From: Pyxidicoccus xibeiensis
GTDB lineage: Bacteria > Myxococcota > Myxococcia > Myxococcales > Myxococcaceae
Direction: 5' to 3'
DNA: 64,000 nt
Assembly (NCBI RefSeq): GCF_024198175.1
Contig: NZ_JAJVKV010000007.1
Coordinates: 186,001 to 250,000 of the forward strand
A model generated the notes under the pieces. That model saw only the letters and a list, made by a program, of their open reading frames with translations. It was not told the origin of the DNA and searched no databases. The position numbers and the translations under genes are program-made. Position 1 is the first letter of the stretch; each line of letters starts with the position of its first letter. Positions 17,463 to 26,191 of this stretch are shown piece after piece.

Positions 17463-18527
17463 TCACGCGCCCGCGACAGAGAAGCGGTAGATGGTGCGAG
17501 AGCGGTACTGCTCGCCGGGGCGCAGAATCGTCGAGGGGAAGGCCGGCTGGTTCGGCGAGTCGGGCAGGTGCTGGGTCTCCAGCGCGAAGCCGAAGCGGTG
17601 GTGGTAGACGGCGCCCCGCTTCCCCTTCAGCGTGCCGTCGAGGAAGTTGCCGGAGTAGAACTGCATGCCCGGCTCGGTAGTGTGGACCTCCATCACCCGG
17701 CCGGTGGTGGGCTCCAGGACGTGCGCGGCCAGCGTCAGCGCGCCGGGCTGGCCGCCCTTGTCGAGCACGAGGCTGTGGTCATAGCCGAGCCCGTTGCGCA
17801 ACTGCTCGTCGTCCTGCTGGATGCGCGCGCCGATGGCCGTGGGCCGCCGGAAGTCGAACGGCGTCCCCGAGACGTCGCGCAACGGGCCGAGGGGGATGGC
17901 CGTCGCGTCAATCGGGACGAAGCGGTCCGCATTGAACGTGACGACATGGCCCAGGATGTCGCGCCGCCCATCGCCCGCGAGGTTGAAGTAGCTGTGCTGC
18001 GTGAGGTTGACCGGCGTGGGCCTGTCGGTGGTGGCGTGGTAGTCGAACACGAGCGTGTTGTCGGCGGTCAGCGTGTACGTCACCCGCGCCGTCAGCGTCC
18101 CCGGGTAGCCCTCCTCGCCGTCGGGGCTGACGTAGGTGAGGACGAGGCCCATGCCCTGGTCGTTCTCGAACGGGGCCGCCGCCCACACCACCTTGTCGAA
18201 GCCCTCGAGCCCGCCGTGCAGGTGGTTCACCCCGTTGTTCGTCGCCAGCACGTACTCCCGGCCGTCGAGCGTGAAGCGGCCCCGGGCGATGCGGTTGCCA
18301 TAGCGGCCGACGAGCGCACCGAAGTACGGGGACGCCGCCAGGTAGTCCGCCAGCGAGTCGTAGCCCAGCACCACGTCGTCGAAGCGGCCGTCCCGGTCCG
18401 GCACGCGCAGGCTGAGGATGATGCCGCCGTAGTTGGCGACGCGCGCCTCCATCCCCTGCCGGTTGGTGAGGGTGTAGACCTCCACGGGCTGTCCGCCCGG
18501 GGCCGTACCGAAGGAAGTCCGCTGCAC
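17463..18527 (-). CDS. galM: Aldose 1-epimerase (galactose mutarotase)
   Basis: The enzyme interconverts the alpha and beta anomers of galactose, supplying the form that galactokinase uses. The GTG at 18527 has a perfect aggaggt ribosome site five bases away, which rules out the longer open frame to 18734. The resulting 354 residues match the normal family length. Seen: GRYGNRIARGRF, NHLHGG, the catalytic-His segment NLTQHSYFNLAG, YDHSLVLD, and the catalytic Glu in HTTEPGMQFYSGNFLDG. There is no signal peptide, so it is cytoplasmic. It is the first gene of the minus-strand sugar run and divergent from the TonB receptor gene. Confidence 0.95.
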   Translation of the reverse strand: MQRTSFGTAPGGQPVEVYTLTNRQGMEARVANYGGIILSLRVPDRDGRFDDVVLGYDSLADYLAASPYFGALVGRYGNRIARGRFTLDGREYVLATNNGVNHLHGGLEGFDKVVWAAAPFENDQGMGLVLTYVSPDGEEGYPGTLTARVTYTLTADNTLVFDYHATTDRPTPVNLTQHSYFNLAGDGRRDILGHVVTFNADRFVPIDATAIPLGPLRDVSGTPFDFRRPTAIGARIQQDDEQLRNGLGYDHSLVLDKGGQPGALTLAAHVLEPTTGRVMEVHTTEPGMQFYSGNFLDGTLKGKRGAVYHHRFGFALETQHLPDSPNQPAFPSTILRPGEQYRSRTIYRFSVAGA

Positions 18528-18664
18528 GATACCTCCTGCAATGAAGATGGACGCGCGAGCCTGCGTGCTGAAAGCCGCTGACGGAGGTGAGCGAGCAGCA
18601 CGCATGAAATCACAGCCGATATCGTGCTGGAAGAAAGAGCTGGGAAACCCGCCATGGGAGGCCA

Positions 18665-18680
18665 TTGGACCTTGGTCCAA
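18665..18680. promoter_or_regulatory. Inverted repeat between galM and the TonB receptor gene
   Basis: TTGGACC-tt-GGTCCAA is a 7+2+7 perfect inverted repeat. It lies 138 bases before the galM start and 115 before the receptor start, in the only shared control region of the two halves of the sugar locus. The size fits a LacI- or GntR-type operator. No regulator gene of those families is present nearby. Confidence 0.55.
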
Positions 18681-18720
18681 CAGAGCCGCATTGAAACATC
18701 TGCCACTGCGTGCCGGAAGC

Positions 18721-18749
18721 TTGACACCCTCCAACCCCTAAGGCAGATG
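18721..18749 (+). promoter_or_regulatory. Possible sigma-70 promoter of the TonB receptor gene
   Basis: A perfect -35 hexamer ttgaca (18721-18726) is followed 17 bases later by cagatg, a poor -10. It is the best candidate between the inverted repeat and the receptor start at 18796. Confidence 0.3.
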
Positions 18750-18795
18750 CCAAGCGCACAAACCCGGAATGCATGAAAATTTAGGAGTGCACTGG

Positions 18796-21660
18796 ATGCG
18801 CTTGAAGACGCTTCTTCTTTGTCCGACCACCCTCGCGCTGCTGATGCTCTCCCCTGCCCCCTCCGGAGCCCGGGCGGCCCAGACGGATGCGCCCACGCAG
18901 ACGGAAGAGAGCACGCCGCCCGCCCCTGAAGCCGCGCCGGACGCCGGGGTGGCGCCGGACGCCGGACCGGTGGTGCAGAGCCCTCCGCCGCAGACGGACG
19001 CGGGCACGGTCGCCGAAACCGTGGAGACCTACGACGTCGGCGCCGAGGAGTTCAGCGAGGAAATCGTCGTCGTCGGCCTGCAGCGCAGCATGCAGAAAGC
19101 GCAGAGCGTCAAGCGCAACTCCGACCAGATTGTCGACACGGTGGTGGCGGAGGACATCGGCAAGCTGCCGGACGTCACCGTCTCCGAGACGGCGGCGCGC
19201 ATTCCAGGCGTCCAGGTGGACCGCGCCCGCGGCGAGGCGAACGGCCAGGTGCTGGTGCGCGGCCTGGGTGACCTCACCACGACCTATAACGGCCGCGAAA
19301 TCTTCACCGCCGAGACGCGCAGCGTCGCGCTCGCCGACTTCCCGTCGGGCGGCATCGCGGCGCTCGAGGTCTTCAAGACGACGACCGCCGAGCAGGTCGA
19401 GGGCGGCCTCGCCGGCCTCATCGACGTGCGCTCGCGCCGGCCGTTCGACTTCGACGGCTTCGAGGTCTCCGGCTCCGTGCGGGGCGCCTACGCCAACCAG
19501 TCCGGCCGGTATGACCCGAACGCCAACCTCCTCATCACCAATCGCTGGCAGACCGGGGCGGGCGACATCGGCGCGCTGGTCAACTTCTCCTATACGCGCC
19601 TCAACTACCTCGACTCCGCGCGCTGGAACACCGGCGTCATCAACACCGGCACGTCCGCCGAGACGGGCGAGCAGTTCCGCTTCCCGGACGTGGTCGGCAT
19701 CTTCTACGGCGGGGGCCAGCGCGAGCGGCCGTCCGTCAACGGCTCGGTGCAGTGGAAGCCCAACGACAGGCTCGAGTTCTATGCCGAGGGCCTCTGGCAG
19801 GGGTACCGCGACAGTATCTCGGACCGTCAGCTGGAGATGCGGCTGTGGGGCGACGGCGCCCGGTACACCGACGTGAGGCTGCGGCCGGGCACGCTGGACC
19901 AGGCGCAGAGCCTGACGGTGGAGAACGCCGCCCGGCCGTTCATGTTCCAGGGCGCCACGCTGCGCGAGACGGACACCGTCCAGCTCGCCGTCGGTGGTGC
20001 GTATGAGGCGGGGCCGCTGCGCGTCACGGCCGACATCGCGAGGACGAACAGCCGGTTCGACCTGTCGCTCTACAGCTTCGACCAGGAGCTGGCCACCTCC
20101 CCCACCTTCGACGTCGACTTCGACGTGCCGCGCGGGCCCGGCGGCATGGAGTTCGGGCTGCGGGACTACGACCTGACGGACCCCGCCAACTTCCGCTATC
20201 TCGGCTTCTTCGACCGCTCCTACGTGGCGGCGGGTGACGACTGGCAGCTCCGGACGGACGCCGACCTGAAGACGAACGTCTCCTTCGTGCCCAAGCTGGA
20301 GTTCGGGCTCCGGGCCACGACGCGCGATGCCTACCAGGAGAATGGTCAGCGCTACTGCGCCAACGATGACGGCGGCAACCCCGGTGCGCCCTGTGGCCTG
20401 GCGGCCGGGACGCCGCTGTCCGAGCTGCCGGTGGAGCTCCACAGGTTCCGCGGCGGCTTCCGCGGCAGCGACATCCTGGGGCCGCGCACGTGGGTGGTGC
20501 CGACGTACGACAGCATCCGGGACAACGTGGAGCAGCTGCGCGCCATCCAGGGCTTCAACCCCGGCACGCCCGAGCGGCTGCGCGTCTTCGATGCGAGCGA
20601 GCAGACCTACGCCGGGTACGGCCAGGCCCGCTACGAGTTCAAGGCCGGAAGCATTCCGGTGGACGGCGTCGTCGGCGTGCGGGTGGTGAGCACGAACACC
20701 GAGGTCACCACCACGCCGACGGGCGGTGCCCCCCAGACGGGCAGCGGGAGCTACACCGACCTGCTTCCCAACGCCACCGCGAGGATTCGCTTCATCCCCG
20801 ACCTGCACCTGCGGCTCTCCGCCAACCAGACGCGCACGCGGCCGGGCTTCGACCAGATGCGCCCCGTCACCCTCAACTCGCCCCCGGGCTGTCTGTCCGA
20901 GCCGAACCCGCCGCCGAGCTGCCAGATTACCGGCACGGGCGGCAACCCGGACCTCGAGCCCGTGCGCTCGAACAACTTCGACGCCTCGGTGGAGTACTAC
21001 TTCCTGCAGACCGGCATGGCGTCACTCGCCCTGTTCCACCGTGACATCAGCGGCTTCATCACGAACCTCGACGTGACGCGGGACGACCCCGTCTACGGGC
21101 CGGGCCGGGTGCGCGTGAACATCCCGGTGAACGGTGGCGAGGGCAGCATCCAGGGCTTCGAGACGTCGCTCGGGAGCTTCTTCGACTTCCTCCCGCAGGG
21201 CTGGGCGCGCGGCTTCGGCGTCTACGCCAACCTCACGTACCTGGACGACGAGCAGGCCTTCCCCACGGGCTTCAACCTCGAGCTGGGCGAGTCGGGCCGC
21301 ATCCCCAACGTGTCCAAGTGGTCCTACAACCTCGTCGCCATGTACGAGCGCGAGGGGCTCTCCGCGCGACTGGCGTACAACCACCGCACGCGCTGGATTA
21401 CCACCTACGTCCAGAACCCCGAGGGCGACGGGTTCACGGGTGAGTTCGTGGACGGCGTCTCGCGGCTCGACTTCTCGGCGAGCTACGCGCCCTGGACGGC
21501 GAAGCCGTGGGACGGCGTCACCTTCACGTTCGACGCGTCCAACATCCTCGGCAATCCCTACCGGAGCTTCCGGCAGTTCACGCCCGAGGGTGACGTCTAC
21601 CCTCGCGACGTGCGCTACGAGGAGAGCATCTACGCGCTGGGCATCCGCTTCCGCATCTAG
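18796..21660 (+). CDS. TonB-dependent outer-membrane receptor, carbohydrate type
   Basis: The ATG at 18796 follows aggag by eight bases, which is better than the ATG at 18769. The product has 954 residues. It has a signal peptide (LLLCPTTLALLMLSPAPSGARA), a Pro/Asp-rich linker, then a TonB-box-like segment and plug domain (~75-200: SVKRNSDQIVDTVVAEDIGK, LPDVTVSETAARIPGVQVDR). The beta-barrel ends in ALGIRFRI. It belongs to the proteobacterial TonB-receptor group that imports oligosaccharides in Caulobacter and Xanthomonas. It is divergent from galM and followed by a GH43 gene, so it probably imports the glycan fragments that the locus degrades. Confidence 0.93.
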   Translation: MRLKTLLLCPTTLALLMLSPAPSGARAAQTDAPTQTEESTPPAPEAAPDAGVAPDAGPVVQSPPPQTDAGTVAETVETYDVGAEEFSEEIVVVGLQRSMQKAQSVKRNSDQIVDTVVAEDIGKLPDVTVSETAARIPGVQVDRARGEANGQVLVRGLGDLTTTYNGREIFTAETRSVALADFPSGGIAALEVFKTTTAEQVEGGLAGLIDVRSRRPFDFDGFEVSGSVRGAYANQSGRYDPNANLLITNRWQTGAGDIGALVNFSYTRLNYLDSARWNTGVINTGTSAETGEQFRFPDVVGIFYGGGQRERPSVNGSVQWKPNDRLEFYAEGLWQGYRDSISDRQLEMRLWGDGARYTDVRLRPGTLDQAQSLTVENAARPFMFQGATLRETDTVQLAVGGAYEAGPLRVTADIARTNSRFDLSLYSFDQELATSPTFDVDFDVPRGPGGMEFGLRDYDLTDPANFRYLGFFDRSYVAAGDDWQLRTDADLKTNVSFVPKLEFGLRATTRDAYQENGQRYCANDDGGNPGAPCGLAAGTPLSELPVELHRFRGGFRGSDILGPRTWVVPTYDSIRDNVEQLRAIQGFNPGTPERLRVFDASEQTYAGYGQARYEFKAGSIPVDGVVGVRVVSTNTEVTTTPTGGAPQTGSGSYTDLLPNATARIRFIPDLHLRLSANQTRTRPGFDQMRPVTLNSPPGCLSEPNPPPSCQITGTGGNPDLEPVRSNNFDASVEYYFLQTGMASLALFHRDISGFITNLDVTRDDPVYGPGRVRVNIPVNGGEGSIQGFETSLGSFFDFLPQGWARGFGVYANLTYLDDEQAFPTGFNLELGESGRIPNVSKWSYNLVAMYEREGLSARLAYNHRTRWITTYVQNPEGDGFTGEFVDGVSRLDFSASYAPWTAKPWDGVTFTFDASNILGNPYRSFRQFTPEGDVYPRDVRYEESIYALGIRFRI

Positions 21661-21672
21661 CGCGCGCGGGTT

Positions 21673-21709
21673 CGCGCTGAGGCCCGGGAGCCCCCGGAGC
21701 CTCAGCGCG
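21673..21709 (+). terminator. Strong hairpin behind the TonB receptor gene
   Basis: An 11-bp perfect stem CGCGCTGAGGC/GCCTCAGCGCG continues, past one bulged A, into five more pairs (CCGGG/CCCGG). It begins 12 bases after the receptor stop codon. No T-tract follows, as is common in such GC-rich genomes. Confidence 0.7.
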
Positions 21710-21855
21710 GCGAGGGCGGGGCGATGAGGGGCGCGCCGGCGAGGCTGAGCCCGTCCGGGGAGCGCCGCTGGGCGAAGAGTTCCGTTGGCTTGTCGAAGGC
21801 GGGGGGTGTTCCCGTCGTTCTTGAAGTAGAGGTAGCGCTGCACCGCGCTGGAGCC
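21702..21855 (-). pseudogene. Fragment of a GH43-type glycosidase on the opposite strand
   Basis: On the minus strand, VQRYLYFKNDGNTP reads in one frame. After a run of six C residues, AFDKPTELFAQRRSPDGLSL reads in the next frame to a stop inside the terminator hairpin. The combined text (YLYFKNDGN, then PTELFAQRxSPDGLSL) is typical of the third blade of GH43-like exo-enzymes. About 50 residues survive, disrupted by a frameshift at the C-run. It suggests that a second glycosidase once lay here in the opposite orientation. Confidence 0.5.
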
Positions 21856-21887
21856 GCACCTCGTGGAGGCCGTGATATCCAGCCGCC

Positions 21888-22829
21888 ATGCCGATTCGTT
21901 ATCGCAACCCCGTCCACACCGGCTACTTCGCTGACCCGTTCGTGCTGCGCACGGGCAATGGCTACGTTGCCTATGGCACCGGGAAGGTCGTCGACGGACG
22001 ACCGTTCGAGGTGCTCACGTCCCCCGACCTCGTGAACTGGACCTCGGTGGGTGGCGCGCTCGAGCCGCTGCCGCCCGGACAGGGCACGGACTACTGGGCG
22101 CCGGAGGTCGCCGAGCACGAGGGGCGCTGGTGGATGTATTACTCGGTGGGGTTCGAGGACCGGGGCCACCACCTGCGCGTCGCCGTCGCGGACGCGCCCA
22201 CGGGCCCCTTCCGGGACCAGGGCGTCAACCTGAGCCCGGACGAGCGGTTCGCCATCGATGCCTCGCCGTTCCGGGATGACGACGGGACCTGGTACCTCTT
22301 CCATGCCCGGGACGTGCTCGAGGGTGCACGGGTCGGAACGATGCTCGCGGTCGACGTGCTCGACGGGATGACGGCCCTGCGCGGGGGGCCGCGCACCATC
22401 CTCACGCCGTCGGATGACTGGCAGCTCTACCTCCGCCAGCGCCCGATGTACGGCCAGGTCTACGACTGGCACACGCTGGAGGGACCGTCCGTCGTGAAGC
22501 GGCACGGGCGGTACTGGTGCTTCTACTCCGGCGGCTCGTGGCTCACGCCGTCGTACGGCGTGGCCCATGCCGTCGCCGACCACCCGCTCGGGCCGTGGAC
22601 CGAGCCCCGGGGTGTGCCTCCGCTGCTGCGGACCGTCCCCGGTCGCATCATCGGCCCCGGGCACAACAGCGTCGTCGTCGGGCCTGACGGTCAGGACGTG
22701 ATGGTGTACCACGCGTGGGATGTGGGCCAGACGGCACGGCGGATGTGCATCGACCCCATCGTGTGGACGCCGGAAGGGCCGCGCGTGCTCGGACCGACTG
22801 ACGAGGAGACGGAGCTGCCACGGCGGTAG
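21888..22829 (+). CDS. Glycoside hydrolase family 43 enzyme
   Basis: The 313 residues form one five-bladed propeller. The three catalytic acids are evident: Asp in YFADPFVLR (general base), Asp in FAIDASPF (pKa modulator) and Glu in HTLEGPSVV (general acid). Family members are alpha-L-arabinofuranosidases, beta-xylosidases or exo-beta-1,3-galactanases. The galactose genes nearby make the last option attractive but unproven. There is no signal peptide. It lies on the same strand as the TonB receptor gene but behind its terminator, so it may have its own promoter. Confidence 0.92.
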   Translation: MPIRYRNPVHTGYFADPFVLRTGNGYVAYGTGKVVDGRPFEVLTSPDLVNWTSVGGALEPLPPGQGTDYWAPEVAEHEGRWWMYYSVGFEDRGHHLRVAVADAPTGPFRDQGVNLSPDERFAIDASPFRDDDGTWYLFHARDVLEGARVGTMLAVDVLDGMTALRGGPRTILTPSDDWQLYLRQRPMYGQVYDWHTLEGPSVVKRHGRYWCFYSGGSWLTPSYGVAHAVADHPLGPWTEPRGVPPLLRTVPGRIIGPGHNSVVVGPDGQDVMVYHAWDVGQTARRMCIDPIVWTPEGPRVLGPTDEETELPRR

Positions 22830-22912
22830 GCGCCAGGGCCCGGTGCGGAGGGGCGCCGTCCCGCGGCACGAGCCGGGAGCCGCCCTGCCCGTCATCCGCT
22901 GACGGGGCGGGG

Positions 22913-25636
22913 CTACTCCGAGCGGAGCACCTCGGCCGGGTCCACGCGCGCGGCGCGGCGCGCGGGCCCGTAGCTGGCCAGCACGGCCAGGGCGACGAGC
23001 AGCGCACAGACGGCCGCCAGGACGACAGGGTCCGTCGGGCTCACCTCGAAGAGGAGCGCGCCAAGCACCTGGCTCATCGCCAACGTACCCGCCAGGCCGA
23101 GCACGATTCCGAGCGCGGCGAAGCGCAGCGCCTGGAACACCACCAGCCCCGCCACCTGGGCCGCCCGGGCCCCGAGCGCCATGCGGATGCCCAGCTCCCC
23201 GCGCCGCTGGCCGACGATGAACGAGATGACGCCGTAGAGCCCCACCACGCTCAGCAGCAGCGCCATCCCTCCCGCGATGCCCAGCAGGAACAGCGTGAAG
23301 GACGCCCGTGCCACCGACGGTGACTTCGCCACCACGCGCTCCAGCGTCTCCACATTGGCCAACGGCACCGACGGGTCCAGCTCCTTCATGATGTCCCGCA
23401 CCGCGGGCGCGAGCGACTCCGGGCGCGTGGTGGCCGTGCGCACCACCACGCTCAGCGAGCGGGCCGGCCCCCACAGCGGAAGGCCCTCCGCCTGCGCGAG
23501 CGGAAAGAACACCGCCTCCGACGGTGGCTTGTCCAGCCCATGCGCCCGCAGCTCCCCCGTCACGCCGATGACGCGGTAGTACGGCGGTCCATGGCCATTG
23601 CCCCGGATGCCCTTGCCGAGTGCGGCCTCGCCCGGCCACAGCCGCTCCGCCAGCGCGTTCGTCACCACCACGCCGTCCGCCTTCCTATCGAGGTCTTCCC
23701 AGGTGAGCTCGCGCCCCTGGCGCAGCGGAATGCCCAGTGACTCGAAGTAGCCCGGGGCCGTGCGCATGACGGGCAGGCAGGGCGGCTCGGCGGACGGCTG
23801 GGCGCCCCCCTCGGTGAAGAGGACCGCACACCCGCTGAAGTTGCGCAGCGGCAGCCGCGAGGCCGCCCCGACGCTGCTGACGCCCGGGAGCGCCTCCAGC
23901 CGCGCGAGGAGCTCGCGGTGGAAGCGGTTCACCTCGTCGGACGACGGGTAGCGCGTCTCGGGCAGCACCAGGTCGAAGGTGAGCGCCTGGCCAGGCTGGA
24001 ACCCCGGGTCCACGTTGTACAGCGTCCAGTAGCTGCGGAGCATGAGCCCCGCGGCCGCGAGCAGCACCACCGCGAGCCCCACCTGCCCCACCACGATGCC
24101 CCCGCGCACGAGGTTGCGCCGGCGAGAGGAGGTGAGCCCCCGCCCCGACTCGCGCAGCGCGGCCAGGCCCCGTCCCGCCTGCGTCAGCGGGAAGAGGCCG
24201 AAGACGAGCCCCGCGGCGACGGACAGCACGGCCGCGAAGGCGACGCCAGGCACGCCCAGGCCCACCTCCTCCAGGCGCGGCAGCCCGGGCGGCGCCAGCG
24301 CCAGCATCAGCCGCAGCGCGCCCCAGGCCAGGGACAGGCCGAGCCCGCCCGCCAGCAGGCACAGCAGCAGGCTCTCCGTGAGCGCATGCCAGGCCAGGTC
24401 CCCGCGCGCGGCGCCCAGCGCGGAGCGCACGGCCAGCTCGCGGCGCCGCGCCTCCGCGCGTACGAGGAAGAGGTTGGCCACGTTGGCGCACGCGATGAGC
24501 AGCACCAGCGCCACCGAGCCCAGCAGGAACCACAGCACCCGGTCCACGTCGCCCACCACGTGCCGCGCGAGCGGCGTCACCGCCGTGGAGAAGCCCCGCT
24601 CGCGCATGAAGTCCTCGCTGTACGCACCGGGGAAGAGCGCGGGGAGGCGGGCCGTCAGCGCGGTGAGCTCGGCCTGGGCCTGCGCCACCGTGACGCCGTC
24701 CCGCAGCCGCCCGACGGCCTGCAGCCAGTGCGAGTTCTCCGGCGGCCTCGACGGGTCCAGCATCAGCGGGGCCCAGAGGTCCACGGTGTCATCCGGCAGG
24801 TGGAGCCCTGGCGCCATGACGCCGACCACCTCCGTGGGCACGCCGTCCAGGCGGACCTTCATGCCCAGCACGCGCGGGTCCGCGCCGTACTGGCGGACCC
24901 AGAAGTCGTACCCCAGCACCGCGATGCGCGGCGCGCCGGGCAGGTCGCCGTCCGTCGGCAGGAGGCGGCCGAGCGCCGGCCGGGCCCGCAGCACGTCCAT
25001 CATGCTCGCGCTCACCCACGCGGTGTCCACGCGCGCCGCGCCTTCGTCGGTGGCGAGGCTCCCGCTCTCGAACGAGAACACCCCCAGCGCGGAGAGGCCG
25101 TGGGCTTCCCGCGCGAAGTGGAAGTAACCCGCCTCGGACAGGCCCCAGCGGGCCTCGGGCCCCACCCCGGGCACGGGGCTGTCGAGCCAGACGAGCTGCT
25201 CCGGCGCCGCATAGGGCAGCGGGCGCAGCACCACCGCGTCCACCACCGAGTAGAGCGCCGTCGTCGCACCGAGGCCCAGTGCCAGCGTGAGCACCGCCAT
25301 CACCGCGAAGGCCGGGCTGCGCGCCAGCGAGCGCAGCGCCTGCCGCGTCTCGCGCCGCACCATGTCCCACAGCTCCATGCGCCGCTGCTCACGAGCCAGG
25401 CCCTCGTCAATCATGTGCGTCTGCCTCCGGTAGGCGTCCACGCTGCCGAAGCGCCGCAGGGCCTCCTCACGGGCCGCCTCGGGCGTCATTCCCCGGGCGA
25501 CGTACTCCTCGGTGCGCATGGCCAGGTGGAACTCCAGCTCCTCGGCCACGTCGTCTTCCAGGTGCTCGCGCCGCAGCAGGGAGCGCAGCGCGCGGTAGCG
25601 GTCCACCATCCAGGCCATGGGCTCGTCCCTCCTCAT
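22913..25636 (-). CDS. ADOP-type ABC transporter permease (MacB/FtsX duplicated)
   Basis: The product has 907 residues. An N-terminal helical region (LRREHLEDDVAEELEFHLAM, then EEYVARGMTPEAAREEALRR) is diagnostic of the acidobacterial duplicated orphan permease family. Two MacB-periplasmic-plus-FtsX modules follow, with membrane spans near AFAVMAVLTLALGLGATTAL, a central VLWFLLGSVALVLLIACANV, and a second set ending in ARVDPAEVLRSE. Orphan members have no ATPase gene beside them, as here. Its start overlaps the PadR stop by four bases (ATGA), so PadR controls it directly. It probably exports peptides, lipids or drugs; the substrate is unknown. Confidence 0.93.
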   Translation of the reverse strand: MRRDEPMAWMVDRYRALRSLLRREHLEDDVAEELEFHLAMRTEEYVARGMTPEAAREEALRRFGSVDAYRRQTHMIDEGLAREQRRMELWDMVRRETRQALRSLARSPAFAVMAVLTLALGLGATTALYSVVDAVVLRPLPYAAPEQLVWLDSPVPGVGPEARWGLSEAGYFHFAREAHGLSALGVFSFESGSLATDEGAARVDTAWVSASMMDVLRARPALGRLLPTDGDLPGAPRIAVLGYDFWVRQYGADPRVLGMKVRLDGVPTEVVGVMAPGLHLPDDTVDLWAPLMLDPSRPPENSHWLQAVGRLRDGVTVAQAQAELTALTARLPALFPGAYSEDFMRERGFSTAVTPLARHVVGDVDRVLWFLLGSVALVLLIACANVANLFLVRAEARRRELAVRSALGAARGDLAWHALTESLLLCLLAGGLGLSLAWGALRLMLALAPPGLPRLEEVGLGVPGVAFAAVLSVAAGLVFGLFPLTQAGRGLAALRESGRGLTSSRRRNLVRGGIVVGQVGLAVVLLAAAGLMLRSYWTLYNVDPGFQPGQALTFDLVLPETRYPSSDEVNRFHRELLARLEALPGVSSVGAASRLPLRNFSGCAVLFTEGGAQPSAEPPCLPVMRTAPGYFESLGIPLRQGRELTWEDLDRKADGVVVTNALAERLWPGEAALGKGIRGNGHGPPYYRVIGVTGELRAHGLDKPPSEAVFFPLAQAEGLPLWGPARSLSVVVRTATTRPESLAPAVRDIMKELDPSVPLANVETLERVVAKSPSVARASFTLFLLGIAGGMALLLSVVGLYGVISFIVGQRRGELGIRMALGARAAQVAGLVVFQALRFAALGIVLGLAGTLAMSQVLGALLFEVSPTDPVVLAAVCALLVALAVLASYGPARRAARVDPAEVLRSE

Positions 25637-25977
25637 GCGCGCTGCGCCGCGGGCCGGGCATGGAGCACCTTGGCCACCGCCTCCGTCAGGCGCTCCCAGG
25701 CCGAGAACTCCTCCTCGAGCTGCCGCCGGCCCGCCGCCGTCAGGGTGTAGAAGCGGGCGCGCCGGTTGTTCTCCGAGACGCCCCAGTCCGACTTCACCCA
25801 GCCTCGCCGGGTCATCCGGTGCAGCGCGGGATAGAGCGAGCCTTCCTCCACCCGCAGCGCGTCGTCCGTCGTCCGCTGCAGCCAGCTCGCCACCGCGTAG
25901 CCGTGCAGGGCCCCGCCGGTGAGTGCCTTGAGGATGAGCATGTCCAGCGTGCCCTGCAGCAGGTCGATTCGCATCAC
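25633..25977 (-). CDS. PadR-family transcriptional repressor
   Basis: The 114 residues match the short PadR-s2 group. A winged helix begins IDLLQGTLDMLILKALTGG and includes VEEGSLYPALHRMTRRGWVK. A C-terminal dimer helix (AGRRQLEEEFSAWERLTEAV) follows. It is translationally coupled to the ADOP permease gene, the usual arrangement. Two 19-bp near-palindromes flank the promoter elements upstream, so it very probably represses its own operon until a ligand arrives. Confidence 0.95.
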   Translation of the reverse strand: MMRIDLLQGTLDMLILKALTGGALHGYAVASWLQRTTDDALRVEEGSLYPALHRMTRRGWVKSDWGVSENNRRARFYTLTAAGRRQLEEEFSAWERLTEAVAKVLHARPAAQRA

Positions 25978-25999
25978 GCGCGTCCCGTCGTCGGTGCTT

Positions 26000-26051
26000 C
26001 CCCTAGAATGTCTTGGGGAGAGTAGAGACTGCCCCCTAGAACGTCAAGGGG
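26000..26051 (-). promoter_or_regulatory. PadR promoter with two operator copies
   Basis: On the minus strand, TTGACG (26047-26042), 17 bases, then TACTCT (26024-26019) form a good sigma-70 promoter. Two near-identical 19-bp near-palindromes overlap it. The copy at 26033-26051 (cccctagaacgtcaagggg) covers the -35. The copy at 26000-26018 (cccctagaatgtcttgggg) starts right after the -10 and covers the transcription start. Their spacing is 33 bp, about three helical turns, so bound dimers would face the same side. Confidence 0.75.
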
Positions 26052-26191
26052 AGCGGGATTCGGTGACTTCAGCCTCCCCGGCCAGCCGGGGTTGCCCGCC
26101 ACCCTCGCGGCGCACACCTTCTGGGCGGGACTGCCGCGCCGGACGGAAAGCGCTGGTTGCCTCTACAGTCGAGACATAGGAGCCTCTCACC

